Positions 1 through 13,097 are shown, counted from the first letter of the stretch. The stretch: DNA of 64,000 nt from Saturnia japonica (GCA_033032175.1 CM065312.1:9858001-9922000); one strand, 5' to 3'. Numbers and translations are program-made. The notes: a model not told the origin generated them from the sequence alone.

Positions 1-1127
1 GTGGAATGTGCTATCATCAAGTTTATCTGGGGTCAGTAACGAGCCGTGTTAGGAAAACCCAACGTGATATTAAACTGGCGCCTATTTACAACTTTACGTA
101 TATCAGCGCTACCTACTGTTAAGAGTTAATATGATAACAGAAAGCTATTAATTAATTAAAATAAAATTAAAAATTGCAACTTTGTTTTCGCTCTTAGTGT
201 CACATTGAATAATAACCTGTCAGGTTGGGTCAAGGATCACCTTATAATTACGATAACTCTTATTATATAATAACTATAGTTTATTATATAAAAATTATTA
301 TAACCAATAAACTATTTCTTACCCTTTTAATTAAATTTGACCTTTTATGTAGTAGGTTCAATCTCAATGCATGAGAGTAGCTAAAGTAGTTTATGAAACT
401 GCACATAACTAGGTATTAAAACACTCGTGTGATACTATTAAAAACCTCGCCTATTTAACGAAGACTAGTTAATATCAATCTCTTTCCTTTTAAACACTGC
501 ATTAGGTACTATAAAAAAACATTAACAGAGCTAACAAACGCGATGTTGCGTAGAAAGAAGCGATTGATTTAAAACTTAATCAGTAAATAATACTGGGTAG
601 AAAGAAGTGCATGTTTTAAAACTTAACCAATTCTTATGCTTAAGCAAAACAGTGTTACATGTAATTAATGAGTACCTAATTTACCCGTATGTTAACATCG
701 AGAGCGTCCGGTGCTTCTACGCGCCTACGCTCCAAATTGGACTTCCGAGAGCATTTCCGAAATCGCTCTCGACAACCAACCAACGCGACGATTTTAATTA
801 CACGAAAGGGACTAGTTATTGTTTTGTTATTATTATGGCACGAGACAGGAAACTGGCTAATTAGGCGTTAATTTACTTAGTTGCTTTATTAACTCTGTTA
901 GAAGTTATCGTTGTTTAATATAGGCATGGCCTATTAAGCGTAGAGCTTAGTGTTACCTATGAAAAAAAAATGGTAAGCTGAAATTTATTTTATAGATAAA
1001 CAAATGTCTATTATATAACTACATCTATTACATCTTTGGTTGTTTATTATTTCAAGGATTAATGTACAATGTACATACATTTGAATTTGTCCGTTAAACG
1101 ACTATATTCTATAATATCTAATAATCT
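1..1127. other. AT-rich stretch without a recognisable gene
   Basis: No convincing coding region was found. The only structured part is a CpG-richer island around 690-800. It holds a short hairpin at 746-771 (11 paired bases with one bulged base and a 3-nt loop). The two short open frames crossing this island have no recognisable domain and I take them as chance. Confidence 0.5.
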
Positions 1128-1500
1128 ATCTATTAAGTGAGCAATTACCTCACTGCACATTAGCCTAGTGGTCCCAAGGTCGACTGCTATGCTCAATGTC
1201 CTAGGTTCGATTCTCAGGCGAGTAAAGTGTTATTGGGGGTTTTCCTATGAAATTCTCAGTGGCCGATTAATGGCAATGGGCTCGCTCCCGATTACATGGC
1301 CTAAGTAAATACTCGGGGAATTGTAGGTGTACATTAGTACACCTCTGCCTAACCCTTCAGGAAATACAGGCGTAATGGTATGTATGTATGTATATATACA
1401 TATATATATGGGAAACCATTTAGGAAATGGCTTCAACGATTTGGGTGAATCTTTGTACACCGAGCGTAACTTCGATCGCCCAGATATTTTAATATTAAAT
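1128..1500 (+). repeat. dispersed repeat F2, split by a SINE
   Basis: The start (ATTAAGTGAGCAATT near 1133) and the end (a stretch reading GGCTTCAACGATTTGG near 1427, then GATCGCCCAGATATTTT) match the repeat present twice at 17376-17690 and again at 54640-54800 and 33195-33320. Between the two halves sits the SINE at 1158-1399, so the SINE is the younger insertion. The family appears to be a non-coding interspersed repeat; its class is not determined. Confidence 0.6.
1158..1399 (+). mobile_element. tRNA-derived SINE, copy 1
   Basis: A polymerase III internal promoter is visible: an A-box-like TAGCCTAGTGG at 1161-1171 and a B box GGTTCGATTCT at 1204-1214. The body matches the copies at 15091-15355, 43598-43860 and 52864-53110. 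Shared parts include a cluster around GAAATTCTCAGT, a block GATTAATGGCAAT, a segment where GTACATTAGTACACCTCTGCC stands in this copy, and a GGCGT(A/G)ATGGTATGT end. The 3' tail is a degenerate (TATG)n run. It interrupts repeat F2. Confidence 0.8.
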
Positions 1501-4500
1501 TGAGCATGGAGGGTGTGACTGACTGGGCGTTATGTTGTGACAGACATGGCGGAAGAATCCTGTTAGTAACAGTAAACAATACTAACAAATAATAAATTTG
1601 GCCATCAAATTCAAGATTATAATAGCTTAATCTTGGATTTGATGGGCAAATTCATAATAAATGTAATATTTATGTTATTATTTTATAAAAGTTTGATAAT
1701 AGCATTGTACATTTTAAATTATTTCGTTACTTTAAAAAATAAGCTTTAATAAATTATAAAGAAGCTAACTAATGGTAATACATAGAATAGTAGGTAGGTA
1801 CCTAATTCCTCGATTCCGCTGGTATCTGTAAATAGTTGATTAGTTAACTAGTATTTGACTACACATTGTGAGAGCACGTTCACTGTTAAAATAGAAGATA
1901 TTACCTACATTAGAGCTAAACACAAAAGCTCCTAATTCATAGTAGAAAGTCGCTGTAGCTGAAATTAGCAAGTGTTATGATAATGATTTGAGTACGAAGT
2001 ATTCTCCTTCAGTAACAGTCCTATACTCAGTAATAACAATTTACCTAATATAATATAGGGATTTCTTATAAGAAATGAATATCTTAAAAATATAATATTT
2101 TTTAACAAAAACAAAACCGACTCCTATATATTGTACTCTGAAAAAACGCACTAAAAATAAAAAAAAAATTACATTATTTATTAGATAACTACAATTTACT
2201 TAAAAATATCCTTTTTTAACTCAATATTATATTGTTACGAACTATGCGTCTGCAATGCGAATAACAATTATTGTTATTCTTGGAGTCTTCAGTAAGTTCA
2301 GTAAGAATGAGAATTTCAACGGACTCTTGATCACAAGATTCGGAGACGAGACATACTCTCCATGGTCGTGTGATTCAACGCTCCTTGATTATTTTTGTTA
2401 GGTTATGAAGAAGGTTATCTATGAGGACAGAGGACAAGAGGACAAGCAACAACTGTCGAAGATCTAAAAATTAATATAAAAAGTGTCATCTATGAGATAG
2501 AGTAGCCATTATGTCAAAAAATGTTGGAAAAGTGGACTTCTCCTGTTGACACTTCCATACGAAGCCATGACCACCAATTGACCACCATTTGTATTAAGTA
2601 TTCCATAAATAATGCCAAAGAGTAAGCTTTCAAAAAAATATAATATAATTGTAAACAATCAATTTGTTTTTATTTTAGATATTTTAAAGACAGTCTGTTC
2701 TTATTGGAAAGTCCTATAAGTACCTATTGGCTGTATAAATTAAAATATCTATAAAGAAATATAATAGATAGTAGTTTGTTACGCGCTTTAATACCACTAA
2801 AATTAAATTGTCCTAGTTGTGAGATGAGAATGCGGTGTCACAGGCCGCGACACGACCCACAATTACACCACAGCCGAAACAGCACGGATCACTCACACAC
2901 ACGTCTCCCTATGCATCGGTTTTAATTGATTCGCGCATTCATCATATCGTTTGAATGAAACTATGTATGACAGTATGACTCAAACGGACAACGACGTGCA
3001 TATAGACGTCATTTTGTTTACAAACTCATTATGACATTATTGTGAGAAAATATTAGGTAATTAATTACCTAAAACTATGACTCAAACAAGTTTGGTTACG
3101 ATGGGGAACAAATTCCCTGTGCTGATGGATCACGTACCTTCTCTCATAAGAGGCCCTTGTCTAGCTCTAGTACTTCTTACCAATTTTTCTCAAAAAAAAA
3201 ATGTGTTAAACTAATGGAAATTAGTTTTTATTTTGTTTACAGTATCACAACGGAACAATCAATTATATATTTTTTCAATTATGGTTCATGATAGGACGTT
3301 TTAAAAATTACATAGGCAAGGTGTCGTCTCTAGTACTTGTTAATACTTTGTTAGTGAATTCAAATTGTACTTTATTATGAAAATAACGATACTAAATCGT
3401 TTCGACAGAAAACTCTGACTAACGATTATAAATATTTCATTTTTCAAAAATGGGTTTGTATTGAAATGCATGAACGAATTTACATACAATTTAGCAGCGA
3501 CAAGTAGCTAGGAATATGTGGACGGGCATGAGGCTTTTCTTAAAACGCTTATTTACTGGGTGATACGACATTACAATTGTGTTCGACTGCATCGCGACCA
3601 ACATTCCCTAGGTGCGACACCGCCATAGTGGTACTCTTAGTGGTGTCGTGTTCCGAGATCAGCCGGTGTATATCTAGTAATTAACCCTACCAGACCTTAC
3701 CCGACTGGGTCGCAACAACCATGCAAATAAATCTCTTTTAGTTTGTTGCGTTTCGGGATCCTTCAGTGTACATCCATCTGCCGAGACACAGGCATGAGAG
3801 CGGTCACCGTCGATGGATTACTGAACACACACGGTTATCGCCATTGTTTTAAAATGTAATAAAACACCGAAAGAAATTTCATAGTAAAAATATATTCACG
3901 CAGACGAAATCCCGGGTAAGAACTAATATCGTTATAGAAGCTTTTCTTTATGTTATTCTAGGACATAATTAAGCTTATTGCCGAGTTGGATAACATATCC
4001 ACATTGGCAATAAGATTTCTAAACATCATATCTGAATATCCAAACTGCACAATAAAAAAACACTTGTAAGTATATTTATATTACTTACTACAACAAGCAT
4101 ACAGACAAATATTTATATTTGTAGGTTTAACAAAAAATATAAACTTCACCTCACTTCCGACAACGATTGTTCATTTCCGAACACAATTCATTGAAGCGCA
4201 TATAAAGGACATACCTCTACATAGGGTCACCGGTCAAACACTCGGCGTAGTTTTTGATTTATTTTAATTTTACGCAGCCGTGATCATTCTACCAGGGCTA
4301 CATAAAGTTTTCCAAAACGACTTTTAATTATTATAAATTTATAACAATGCGGTACGGAGATAAGTATCTAATATGTTACGTAATAATTTAAAATCATATT
4401 ATGGTTATTTCTGCTTTTTTTCTGATTGCAAATCGTTTTACTATATTTCATTCTTCCACAATACCGCTGACTATAGGAGGAAAAGGTTTTATGATTTTGC

Positions 4501-5578
4501 ATTTGGAGTTTTTTTGTTCTTATTTACTTTTATCTGGCTACAATAGTCATGATATCAATTAAGTATCACTATCATTAACGTGTTTGCATGTACTGCTGTA
4601 TCATCACTTGAGACTTTATCCTGCAGAATAACAACCTAAGTTATTCCAAATTTTACAAGTAAGTACAGCCAATAATTATGGTTCAGTAATAGTAGACGTA
4701 GTTCTTCTTTGTATTGTAACAAGTAATATGCATGTGTCTCAGTGTAGCTAGAGCAAAAAACTACGTACTATATATAGCAATGTGAAACTCTTCTCTTTTG
4801 CAATGCTGATTAACTCGTTATTGAAGATTGTTTCATAAAAGGACAGAATAAAATGAATGAACTCTAAAATAGATTCGAGGGGAGCAGGCTGGCAACTAGC
4901 AGCTTCCTTCCTGCGTCCATCCGGTGTAGAGTCTCACGCGACCCCTTGCGTTGATCCGAGCCATGGCTCCGCACCCATCCACCATGGTGGATGACCACCA
5001 CTTAACTACTATAACGGATATTATATTTCTACATGATATAATTTGCCTGGCGCAAATGCAGTTAGTATTATTTGCACAATTGTTTGATTTTTTGTAATAT
5101 ATAACTACCTAGTATTTGTAATAAAATTAAAAAACATGTTTTAAACAATCACATACCAAATGTCATGTATAATTACTTAATTAGATATTTTTCAAATGTC
5201 AACTTTGTAGGCATAGATTTGTTTTACTCAAATTTGTGTTTGTAGACGCTTCTTTTTTTGCGGATTTCCCGATGAGTCAATAAGCATTGTAAATGAGACC
5301 TGTACAGATGTCAAATGAGTTAGAATATTTTCATACATATTTACAATGAAGAACACAATTAACGAAATTCGTTCACAGCAATTTCCAAATCTTTGGTTGT
5401 GTTTTTAGAAATTTACAGGAAGGTGTTTGTTGAAATTGAACCAAAATCCGAATATTATTGCCTATTCTAAAAAAACAGTTCTCATATTAATTTCATACAT
5501 TTTAACCGTCATAAGCGGTTATTAACAATTAAAAGAAACTCACTGATTTTTGATAAAGTATAAATACAATTATACTTC
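1501..5578. other. about 4 kb with no gene recognised
   Basis: AT-rich single-copy-looking DNA without a supportable open frame. Points of note are CpG-richer islands at about 2820-2920 and 3580-3840, and a perfect 18-bp palindrome at 4976-4993 inside a GC-richer patch (4870-5000). No splice-flanked coding segment could be supported. Confidence 0.5.
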
Positions 5579-5688
5579 ATGCTTCGTCCTTCTAGATTAG
5601 TAACTGAAATATATAACACGGGTAGTTTCTCGTATAATATTCTCCACTGGCACTTATATTTCAGTTACTAATATATTCGGATAAAGCA
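5579..5688. repeat. long inverted repeat (hairpin)
   Basis: Bases 5596-5613 and 5655-5672 are perfect 18-bp inverted copies separated by 41 nt. An outer, imperfect pair (5579-5588 with 5679-5688, 8 of 10 matching) extends the symmetry. A 10-bp direct repeat CTCGTATAAT occurs once in the loop and once just outside the right arm. It could be a small foldback element, a decayed MITE or a transcribed hairpin; the sequence does not decide. Confidence 0.7.
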
Positions 5689-6308
5689 TCTCGTATAATT
5701 ATAACAGAACTTCACTTCAGGTAAGTTCGTTTCATAATATTTTACGTATCCGTTTTTGGACTTTTCGATTTTTCATATAACAGTTTTACTATATTATATG
5801 CTAACACCGAATACGTCACACTTTCAATGTAATATAATACATATATGGATAATTTGTAATCAAAAATGTGCTAGTTTTCACAAGCGGAAACATATTTCTC
5901 AGAATGTACATCTAAATATTTTTAACGTTAATTGCGTAGATGAGTACAAAGTGATAGGTGATTAAATAGAGGAACATTTTGAGAGGAACTTTAAAAATGT
6001 AAACAAATGCACGAACAGACGTTAGTAAACTGCCTAATAGAAGTAAAATGGTATGCAGTAGGTACGCGATGCTGCAACACCTTTGCAACGTGACGAGCGA
6101 CGTTAACCAAAGCAAAGCTTTCCATAATCAAACAACATTATTACAGGAACTGTAATAGCTATTAACAAACTAGGTGTTTTATTTGTATCCTTTTGGAATA
6201 GTGTATTATAAGAAAAAAGAACTTTCATTACTAAAATTTGTTAACAATATTTTTAATTGTAATCAAATTTTAAACGTTCACAGTGAATTGAAATTGATGT
6301 GTATAATC

Positions 6309-7095
6309 TAGGGTTGTTGCTGATGTAGATTTTTCACACTTCAGCGGATGCTGATTTTTGAAGTTGACATCTGCGGATGCTCATTTTAATTTTACTTTAA
6401 AAATTTAGAAGAAGTTACTGATTCCTATGAAGTTAATATTAAAAGTTGCTTATTTCCTTCAGTATCCAAATAAGAGATGTTTTAATAGTTTTGGACACAT
6501 ATTAACGATAAAAAAAATGCATGAAGATACCCTTTTTACTAGTCAATAATAAAATTCCAATATATTTAAATAAATTAGAATTTTATCAGTGGTAAGTTTT
6601 ATTTTAAAATTAACAATTGAGCCGCCTTTTCTGCCTGAATTCTGTTTCTAAATAGCTTGTAAATGACCCCAGCACTGCTGAATTGCGTTCGCTAGGAACA
6701 CTCGCCAACACTGTTGCCAAAAATCTTTGAGCCACCCTGGAAAGTTCGTTATATCTGTCTGTCTTATTATTCATTAATTTTCCACCAACCACAAGTGAGT
6801 TTTTTACACAGTAAGCTTTTCAATATTTTTTAAATTTTGCTTTTATAATCGTCTCAGAGGGTGACATTTTTTAGCACAATTTAAATAAACTTTCACTCTC
6901 GATTCTCACGGTACTGTGTTTTGTTTTACTATTAAAATACAAAAAGCAAAAGTCAGTGAAGCTATGATTGGTCCAAAGTGGCAAGGTTGTGTTGTAAAAG
7001 AGGTGGTCCTTTGACCGTGTTGCGACTTGAACATCAGCATACAATATCAGCATCGATCTATGCGGATGCTGATGCTGATATTCGCAACAACCCTA
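6309..7095 (-). mobile_element. non-autonomous hAT transposon with 8-bp target duplication
   Basis: The element starts TAGGGTTGTTGC and ends with its exact inverted copy GCAACAACCCTA. It is flanked on both sides by the same 8 bases, GTATAATC (6301-6308 and 7096-7103), the target-site duplication length of hAT elements. Subterminal repeats of the type GCGGATGCTGAT occur at both ends, as expected for transposase binding sites. At 787 bp it is far too short for an intact hAT (about 2.5-4 kb) and is an internal-deletion derivative retaining only the end of the transposase. Confidence 0.93.
6599..6820 (-). pseudogene. hAT transposase, C-terminal dimerisation domain remnant
   Basis: Read on the minus strand, the fragment contains RYNELSRVAQRFLATVLASV followed by PSERN, the hallmark of the hAT C-terminal dimerisation domain, which normally reads like (L/I)S..A..(F/Y)L...ASS..SER..S. 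After a frameshift the next frame gives RNRIQAEKAAQLLILK and a stop at 6599-6601, the usual end of this domain. So the reading frame is broken once within the domain and the catalytic DDE part is missing altogether. It lies inside the TIR-bounded element at 6309-7095 and cannot make active transposase. Confidence 0.85.
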
Positions 7096-7103
7096 GTATA
7101 ATC

Positions 7104-8924
7104 ATTAAAGTTTATCTTGTATTCGAACCCCCTACTTTTTTATGGCTATAAGTTTAGCGTTGTGGCCACAATCTCATCTGATCTTAAATGACGATTTGGC
7201 CCAGGATAGTAGTTCGCTAAGCCTAGTGAAGAGTGACTCTCAAGTGGTGCAGCCGGAACAGATTTTCAAGTTGAAGGTTGCATTTGACCTTGAAGGCTAG
7301 CAAGGCGGGCATTAGAAAAAGTCCGAAAACCATGCTATGGTTTAATCACGATGCTTACCTTCACAGTAAAAACAGGCTCATTGCAGGGATTCATCAAACT
7401 CACATCGATCGACGCGACGCGAAGACCGTACAGGCTAACCAACTAAGCCATAATTGCTTCAAAAAATGACACATTTAACAGTTAATATAAGCGGCTTGTT
7501 CTAAAACGCATGCTGGCGATAAAAATTTTATGTTGCGGATTGATACACTATTATCGTCTCGGCTTCTTCCTTGTATTAGCCATAAATATAACTAAAGAGT
7601 ATTCCACGTTTTTAAAAAATCTTTTCTCAAATAACTAAAACGTTAGTAGATTATCGATATTTTTCGGAGAGATAGCTGGCATTATAATTATGTACTTAGG
7701 TAAAAATACCCGAGACATGTTTAGAATAGGATGTTATAACTTATAACATAATATAATACATTATATTCCCCGCTTAATTTATCTATATACTACGCAACCG
7801 AAGTCGCGGGTACCAGCTAATATAATATTTCGATAAAAGGTTTACTGATGTATGTTATTAAACATAGATACTTTATTTAATTTATTTCAATGGCATGTTG
7901 CTAGTCATAAACGTCACAATAAGTAGTATAGCCACTGTAGTAATTTAACACAAGTAATAATACATGGTAACAAGTCAATTTACTTCATTTGACGACCGGC
8001 TAAACCACAAGGGGCGCACGGTTGCCGCCCTCCCATACAACAATCTCTTGAACTTTTTTTGCGTTGAACAGACCCGTAAATATTGTAACTGATAATTTTG
8101 ACATAAACCAGTAGTAACTGTCGGTGTTTGGTGGGTATTGTACATTTCGTTTTATGTCAGTTTTTGTGCAGGCGCATGATGGATAACACAAATTGCCGTC
8201 GTAAATAGTTTTTGCTCCGAATTATCTCAGAACTTAACCCAAAATAATAATGTTTGGTATATATTTTATTTGTTTAGCAATGTGTAGCTTCGCTATATTA
8301 CCTGCTTTCAAAAAGTTATACCAAACGTGTAAATAAAATTAGAATTAACATTTTATAAAAGAGCATCGCTTATGCTCAATTTATTTTGAGAATATAAGCA
8401 TAGAACTCTAGCTGTTAAGGAAATAATTTTCTGATAAATAAAAGTTGCTCAGATTGCAAAACTAATACACACATCATTGCATTCCTTTAATTGAATCAAC
8501 GAACTTGCGATCATAAGCTATTTACAAAATAATTACCTATGCTTTTTATGACATTTACATATTTTAAAATAAAGTATATAGTTATAAATAAATGCAAATG
8601 CAACTATTTATAATTTTTACGTGCTATGTTAAAAACATTTATAATCTAAATGTTGTGCTATCAAATGTTTTGAATACAGTATTCATTAAATACGTTTATA
8701 TCTCAAATATATTATACCTAGTGGAAATATTGTGATTAAGTTATCTATAAGTAATTATTAACTTAATATAAATTATTTTTGTATTATGACCAATAAAGTC
8801 GCTAAATTTAAAATAAATCTAGGCCAGCTTAACTGTTAGCCAAATGAAATAATTTATAAAAACTAAATAACGTTAAAGCTGTGCCAATAACTTTATCTAT
8901 ATTACTTAAAATAAAATTGAAATG
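7104..8924. other. no gene recognised
   Basis: Mostly AT-rich. Two short frames (7278-7469 plus, 8000-8191 minus) cover slightly GC-richer patches but show no domain, no compositional support and no splice context. A segment near 7160-7330 looks repeat-like; no second copy was found in the window. Confidence 0.4.
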
Positions 8925-9500
8925 TCTGTTTGTGATGTTAAAATAACAGCTTTTTACCAAATACATATGAAAGTATATACTTATAACAAAACACCAATTT
9001 TTAATTTTTTTTGTCTGTCTGTCTTTCTGTTTGTTACGGGTAATCTTTGAAACGGTTGGACCGATTTTGACGGGACTTTCACTGGCAGATAGCTAATGTT
9101 ATAAGAAATAATTTAGGCTACTTTTATTTTAGAAAAAGAATTAGGGTTCCGCGCAAACAAAATAAAATGATAGTGTGAGCAATCAATTCGGGCGCTCAAA
9201 TGGTTTACATTGAGTAAACCATAAGAGATAGGTACCTATATCAAATTAATGTAGACAAAATTGTAGACATTAAAAAGACCTACAAAAAAGTCAGCAAAAC
9301 AGTATGTCTATCTTAAGGAATACCCATAATAAGCATTTTTGTCTTTAAAATAAACGGGAGCGGGAGTAGCAAGATCCGCGCGTGTGCCCGATCGACGTCA
9401 TTCGGTCTATCTATTTATAAAATCATCATCATATTTATCCGAAAGAAACCGACGGACAGAGACAAAAAGTTTTTGTTATAAGTACCGTATATACCTCTTC
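8925..9500 (+). repeat. dispersed repeat F1, long copy
   Basis: The order of landmarks is GAAATGTCTGTTTGT, a CTGTCTGTC-type run, then GAAACGGTTGGACCGATTTT, then CGGGACTTTCACTGGCAGAT, then TACTTTTATTTTAGAAAAAG, then GAGTAAACCATAAGAGATA. The same order occurs at 17985-18510 (minus), 42540-42850 (plus) and 54958-55200 (plus). No coding capacity. It resembles the non-autonomous Helitron-like or MITE-like repeats common in Lepidoptera; the class is inferred, the repetition is seen. Confidence 0.7.
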
Positions 9501-10399
9501 ATATAGATTTAGTAAAAATATGTTTTTTGTGAAAAAAAGTGCCATTAAAGCGGCTAGAATATAGATTGCCTAGACTCGTTATTTCTTTAAACTATAACGG
9601 AATAAAGTAGGTAACTTTATCATAACCTTTCGGTTGTAAACAATAGATACGGTTTACATACAATTGTCACTTAAATAAAAAATATTTGTGAAAATAAGTA
9701 TATCCGCGTGAACATAAACAAACCTAAGGTTCTGGTATTTTAAAGAACTGATGAAAGAAAGGACTGCGTAATAATAAGAACGGTTATTGGTGATATTTAA
9801 AACAAATCAATGATATTGTATTATATAATATGTTGGCAGTATGGTAACTACGATATGGATGTAGAAAAGAAAGTCAACGACAACAGAATAAATGCTGCGT
9901 TAGGTTATCTTATTAAAAAAATATAGGCTAAAAAACACGTATAACAGTTATCAAGCAATACCTAGAATGGGAATTGTACAGCAATGAGGCTTCGCTTTGT
10001 CAGAGGAAGTATGAAATAATACTTTTTGGAAACGTAATCTTTATGATCCATATGTGATAGAATAATAGTAATTAGGAGCACTCCAAATTCATTGTACAAA
10101 AGTACATAGCTACGACAAAAAACATCTTCCACATTCTTTCGTATTTCATTAGTGTCTTGAATAGCGCAAGCTAAACTATCAGATTGTTTTAAATTTAAGG
10201 GTTAAAAAATATTATCTTTCTGATCACTCCAACTCAACCCATTAGCTATTTAAGCTTCTCTACCTTCTTATTTAAGTGTATTGTATGTGTGTGGAAGTAG
10301 AAGTTAAAGACGACCGAAACTGACTATTATGAGTCAAATATTAATTAATCGAGTAATTGTAGGGAAAGTACAAACGTGCACTTAAAATAGACACATTAT

Positions 10400-10690
10400 T
10401 TATATTGAATGAATACGTGAAGCCAAAGCTTTCGGTACCTTTTTAAGCGTATTGCGTGCACGGAACACTGTGAGGTTTGGCTTGGTTAAACTTTAAATGG
10501 ATAAGAAGTGCAGAAAGCTAAAATTTATCTATAATATCTGTTACTGTTACTAATATATTAAATAAAATAAATTAATTCTGCGAATCCTATATCGACCAGT
10601 GCCATTGAACTTAGACCCCCGAAAATATTGACATTGTCACTCGACGAAAAGTGACAGGAAGTGATTTAGATAATACTCATTGTTTAAGTT
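10400..10690 (+). repeat. repeat P, copy 1 (paired with 62655-62935)
   Basis: This segment aligns with 62655-62935 through several blocks: TTTTTAAGCGTATTGCGTGC against TTTTTAAGCATATTGCGCGC, then AGAAAGCTAAAATTTAT, then CATTGAACTTAGACCCC against CATTGCACTTAGACCCC, then GTGATTTAG and ATTGTTTA. Here the LINE reading frame follows immediately. At 62.7 kb it does not, so the LINE truncation point or an insertion boundary lies near 10690. Confidence 0.7.
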
Positions 10691-12575
10691 CATGAATACT
10701 GCTTTACAGGATGTGAATAAGGAAAGAAAGGTTACCAAAACAATAAAAGGGTTAGTGAAAAATATGATTAGCAAGAAGAAAAAACAGCGGAAAGATGAGT
10801 TTGACAGAAGGCTCTCTGATAACTTTCGAGCAAATATTAAAATGTTATGGAAATCGATCAGATTAGCTCGAGGAAAGACAACAAACTCTGAGTTATCTAA
10901 AATCAGAAGCAAGGATGGAAGTATTATAAAAGGAGAAGAATATATGTTGAAGAGATGGAAGGAATATTTTGAAAATTTGTTTGAAAGAGGAGAGGTGCTA
11001 GCGCCAATGGAAGTACCTCCTCTTGGTATGAACGAAAGTGAACCTGACAGCATCATCAGTATGGAAGAGATTATGAAAGGATTAAAAAGTATGAAATCTG
11101 GTAAAGCTGCGGGGTATGACAGGGTGTCTGTCGAAATGCTGAAGGCTGGACAGGGTGTGGTAGCAAGTCCGTTATACCGCCTTTTCAACTTTTGTTGGAG
11201 AAACGGTCGGGTACCGGGAGACTGGCGCTAGGCTATGATCGAGCCGTTATACAAGGGAAAGGGTCACAACAAGACTGTAAAAATTACCGCGGAATTAGCC
11301 TTCTCAATGTTGTCGGCAAACTGTATGCTAAGGTAATAATTGAAAGAGTTATGTTAGAAACGGATGACAGAATATGAGATGTACAAGCGGGATTTAGAAA
11401 GAGTATGGGATATACGGATCAGGTCTTCTCCTTACGGTGCATAATTGAAAAATATTTGGCAACAAACCAAAAAGTCTTTTGTGCATTCTTAGATTTAGAA
11501 AAGGCCTATGACAAAGTGATGAGGAATGAGATGTGGTTTGCATTGTCTAGGCATGCGGTTAGCGGTGATCTGATACAAGCATTGAAATCTCTCTATGAGG
11601 GTTCCAGTGCTTGTGTTATAATAAATGGAGCATACGCTGAATGGTTTGATATCCAAAAGGGTGTTAGACAGGAGTCCGTGGCGTCTCCATAGCTGTTCAA
11701 CCTATTCATGGATAATTGTCTGACAGATTTGAAAGAGAGTGATTGTGGACAGAATGAACGAGTTACTTGTCAAATGTCTTGTTTACGCTGATGATCATGT
11801 TTTACTTGCATTGTCAGCTAAGGATTTGCAAGCGATGGTGACTATTATGACTGAAGCTTTGGAAAGAAAGGGAATAAAAGTAAATACAAAGAAAACGAAA
11901 GTTTTGGTGTTTGAAAAGAAAGAGAAAATGACAGAAGTATGTGTCCGGATTGATGACGATGAACTGGAGCAAGTAAGTGAGTTTGTGTACTTGGGATCGA
12001 TGTTTACCAGGGATGGAAAAAGTGAGAGTGATATAGGAAGGGGAGTCCACTTCCGGTAATATGGTGAATAGGGCGTTACACTCCTTTATGAGCAGCCAGA
12101 GAATTTCTATGAAAGCTCGTTTGGCTGTGCATAGAGGAGCGTTGGTTCCAACACTCATGTACGGAAGTGAAAGCTGGATGTGGCAGAAAAATCATGAAAG
12201 TAAAATAAATGCAGTAAAAATGAGAGCGTTAAGAGGTATGTTAGGATTGAAATTGAGTGACAGGATAAGAAATAGTGTGATAAGAGAACTTTGTGGTGTG
12301 AAAGAAGATATAGTAGTCACACGGATTGAGAAAGGGATGCTTAGGTAGTTTGGGCATGTTGAGAGGATGAAGTAAAGAAGAACGACTAAACAAATTTATA
12401 ATGCGAGTGTGAAAGGAAATGTTGGAAGAGGAAGGCCTAGATGAACATTCATCGATCAAATCGTAGACGTTCTGAAAAAAGGTCAGGTCAGGAGTACTCT
12501 GAACCGACGAGCATTCATGAAAATATTAATTAATGTTGAAGAAGCGAAAGATATTATCTGGGTTCCGATTATTTA
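10680..12575 (+). pseudogene. LINE reverse transcriptase, decayed, 5'-truncated
   Basis: Successive frames together read as one non-LTR reverse transcriptase: a basic linker, SGKAAGYD, then KNYRGISLLNVVGKLYAK, AFLDLEKAYDKV, the catalytic YADD box at 11784-11795, and the C-terminal LMYGSESW and RIRNSVIREL parts ending near DIIWVPII at about 12575. An endonuclease domain is absent. Damage includes in-frame stops at 11229-11231, 11375-11377, 11690-11692 and 12346-12348 and frame changes near 11263, 11740 and 12055. Several stops look like single changes from tryptophan or glycine codons. The YADD aspartates survive but no functional enzyme can be made. Clade is uncertain; the motif style suits RTE/R4-like families seen in insects. 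Protein fragments: 10680-11231, 11192-11377, 11405-11692, 11739-12059, 12061-12348. Confidence 0.9.
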
Positions 12576-13095
12576 ATATTACACATTACGTGGGGTTCAC
12601 CATACATACTTCCGTATGTCAGATGCTACATAAGGTAAAAGGTATTAATGCAATATTTTTGGTGTGAAATATAAAACAGATCAATGAATTAAGTAAAATA
12701 ACTTGATTATAAAATATATCTTCCAGCTTGTTGCAACCGGGAAAAATATCAAACATCGTACTAGCCTTATGTGCCCCAATTTCCGTTATGGAATCGTAAA
12801 ATCGTAAATACTCTGGTAATATAAATATACAATAACATGGTTATCAGTTCATTGGTTTTTACGGCCATCGCTTGTTGCGTAGTTACGATTATGATTTGTT
12901 TGAAATGAAATTAGTAAATAACAAGTAATGATTATACTTCTACTCACGATAATTCTACACGTGGTTGTCCATAATTAAACAGTACTTAAATAAATAAATT
13001 AAAAAAAAAACCGTAAGGTGGAAAAAACATCAGTAATGGTCTGGATCATGGTTTGATATACGAGTACTTACATAATATTTCTGTTTATATAATAA
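12576..13095. other. no gene recognised
   Basis: AT-rich DNA after the LINE remnant. No poly(A), target duplication or recognisable repeat could be matched here. Confidence 0.4.
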
Positions 13096-13097
13096 CT

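Noticed and set aside
10637..11188. 183-codon minus-strand frame, as long as the overlapping plus-strand one
   Set aside because: It is the antisense shadow of the LINE reverse transcriptase; its Ser/Leu/Phe-rich translation has no domain, while the plus frame shows clear RT motifs.
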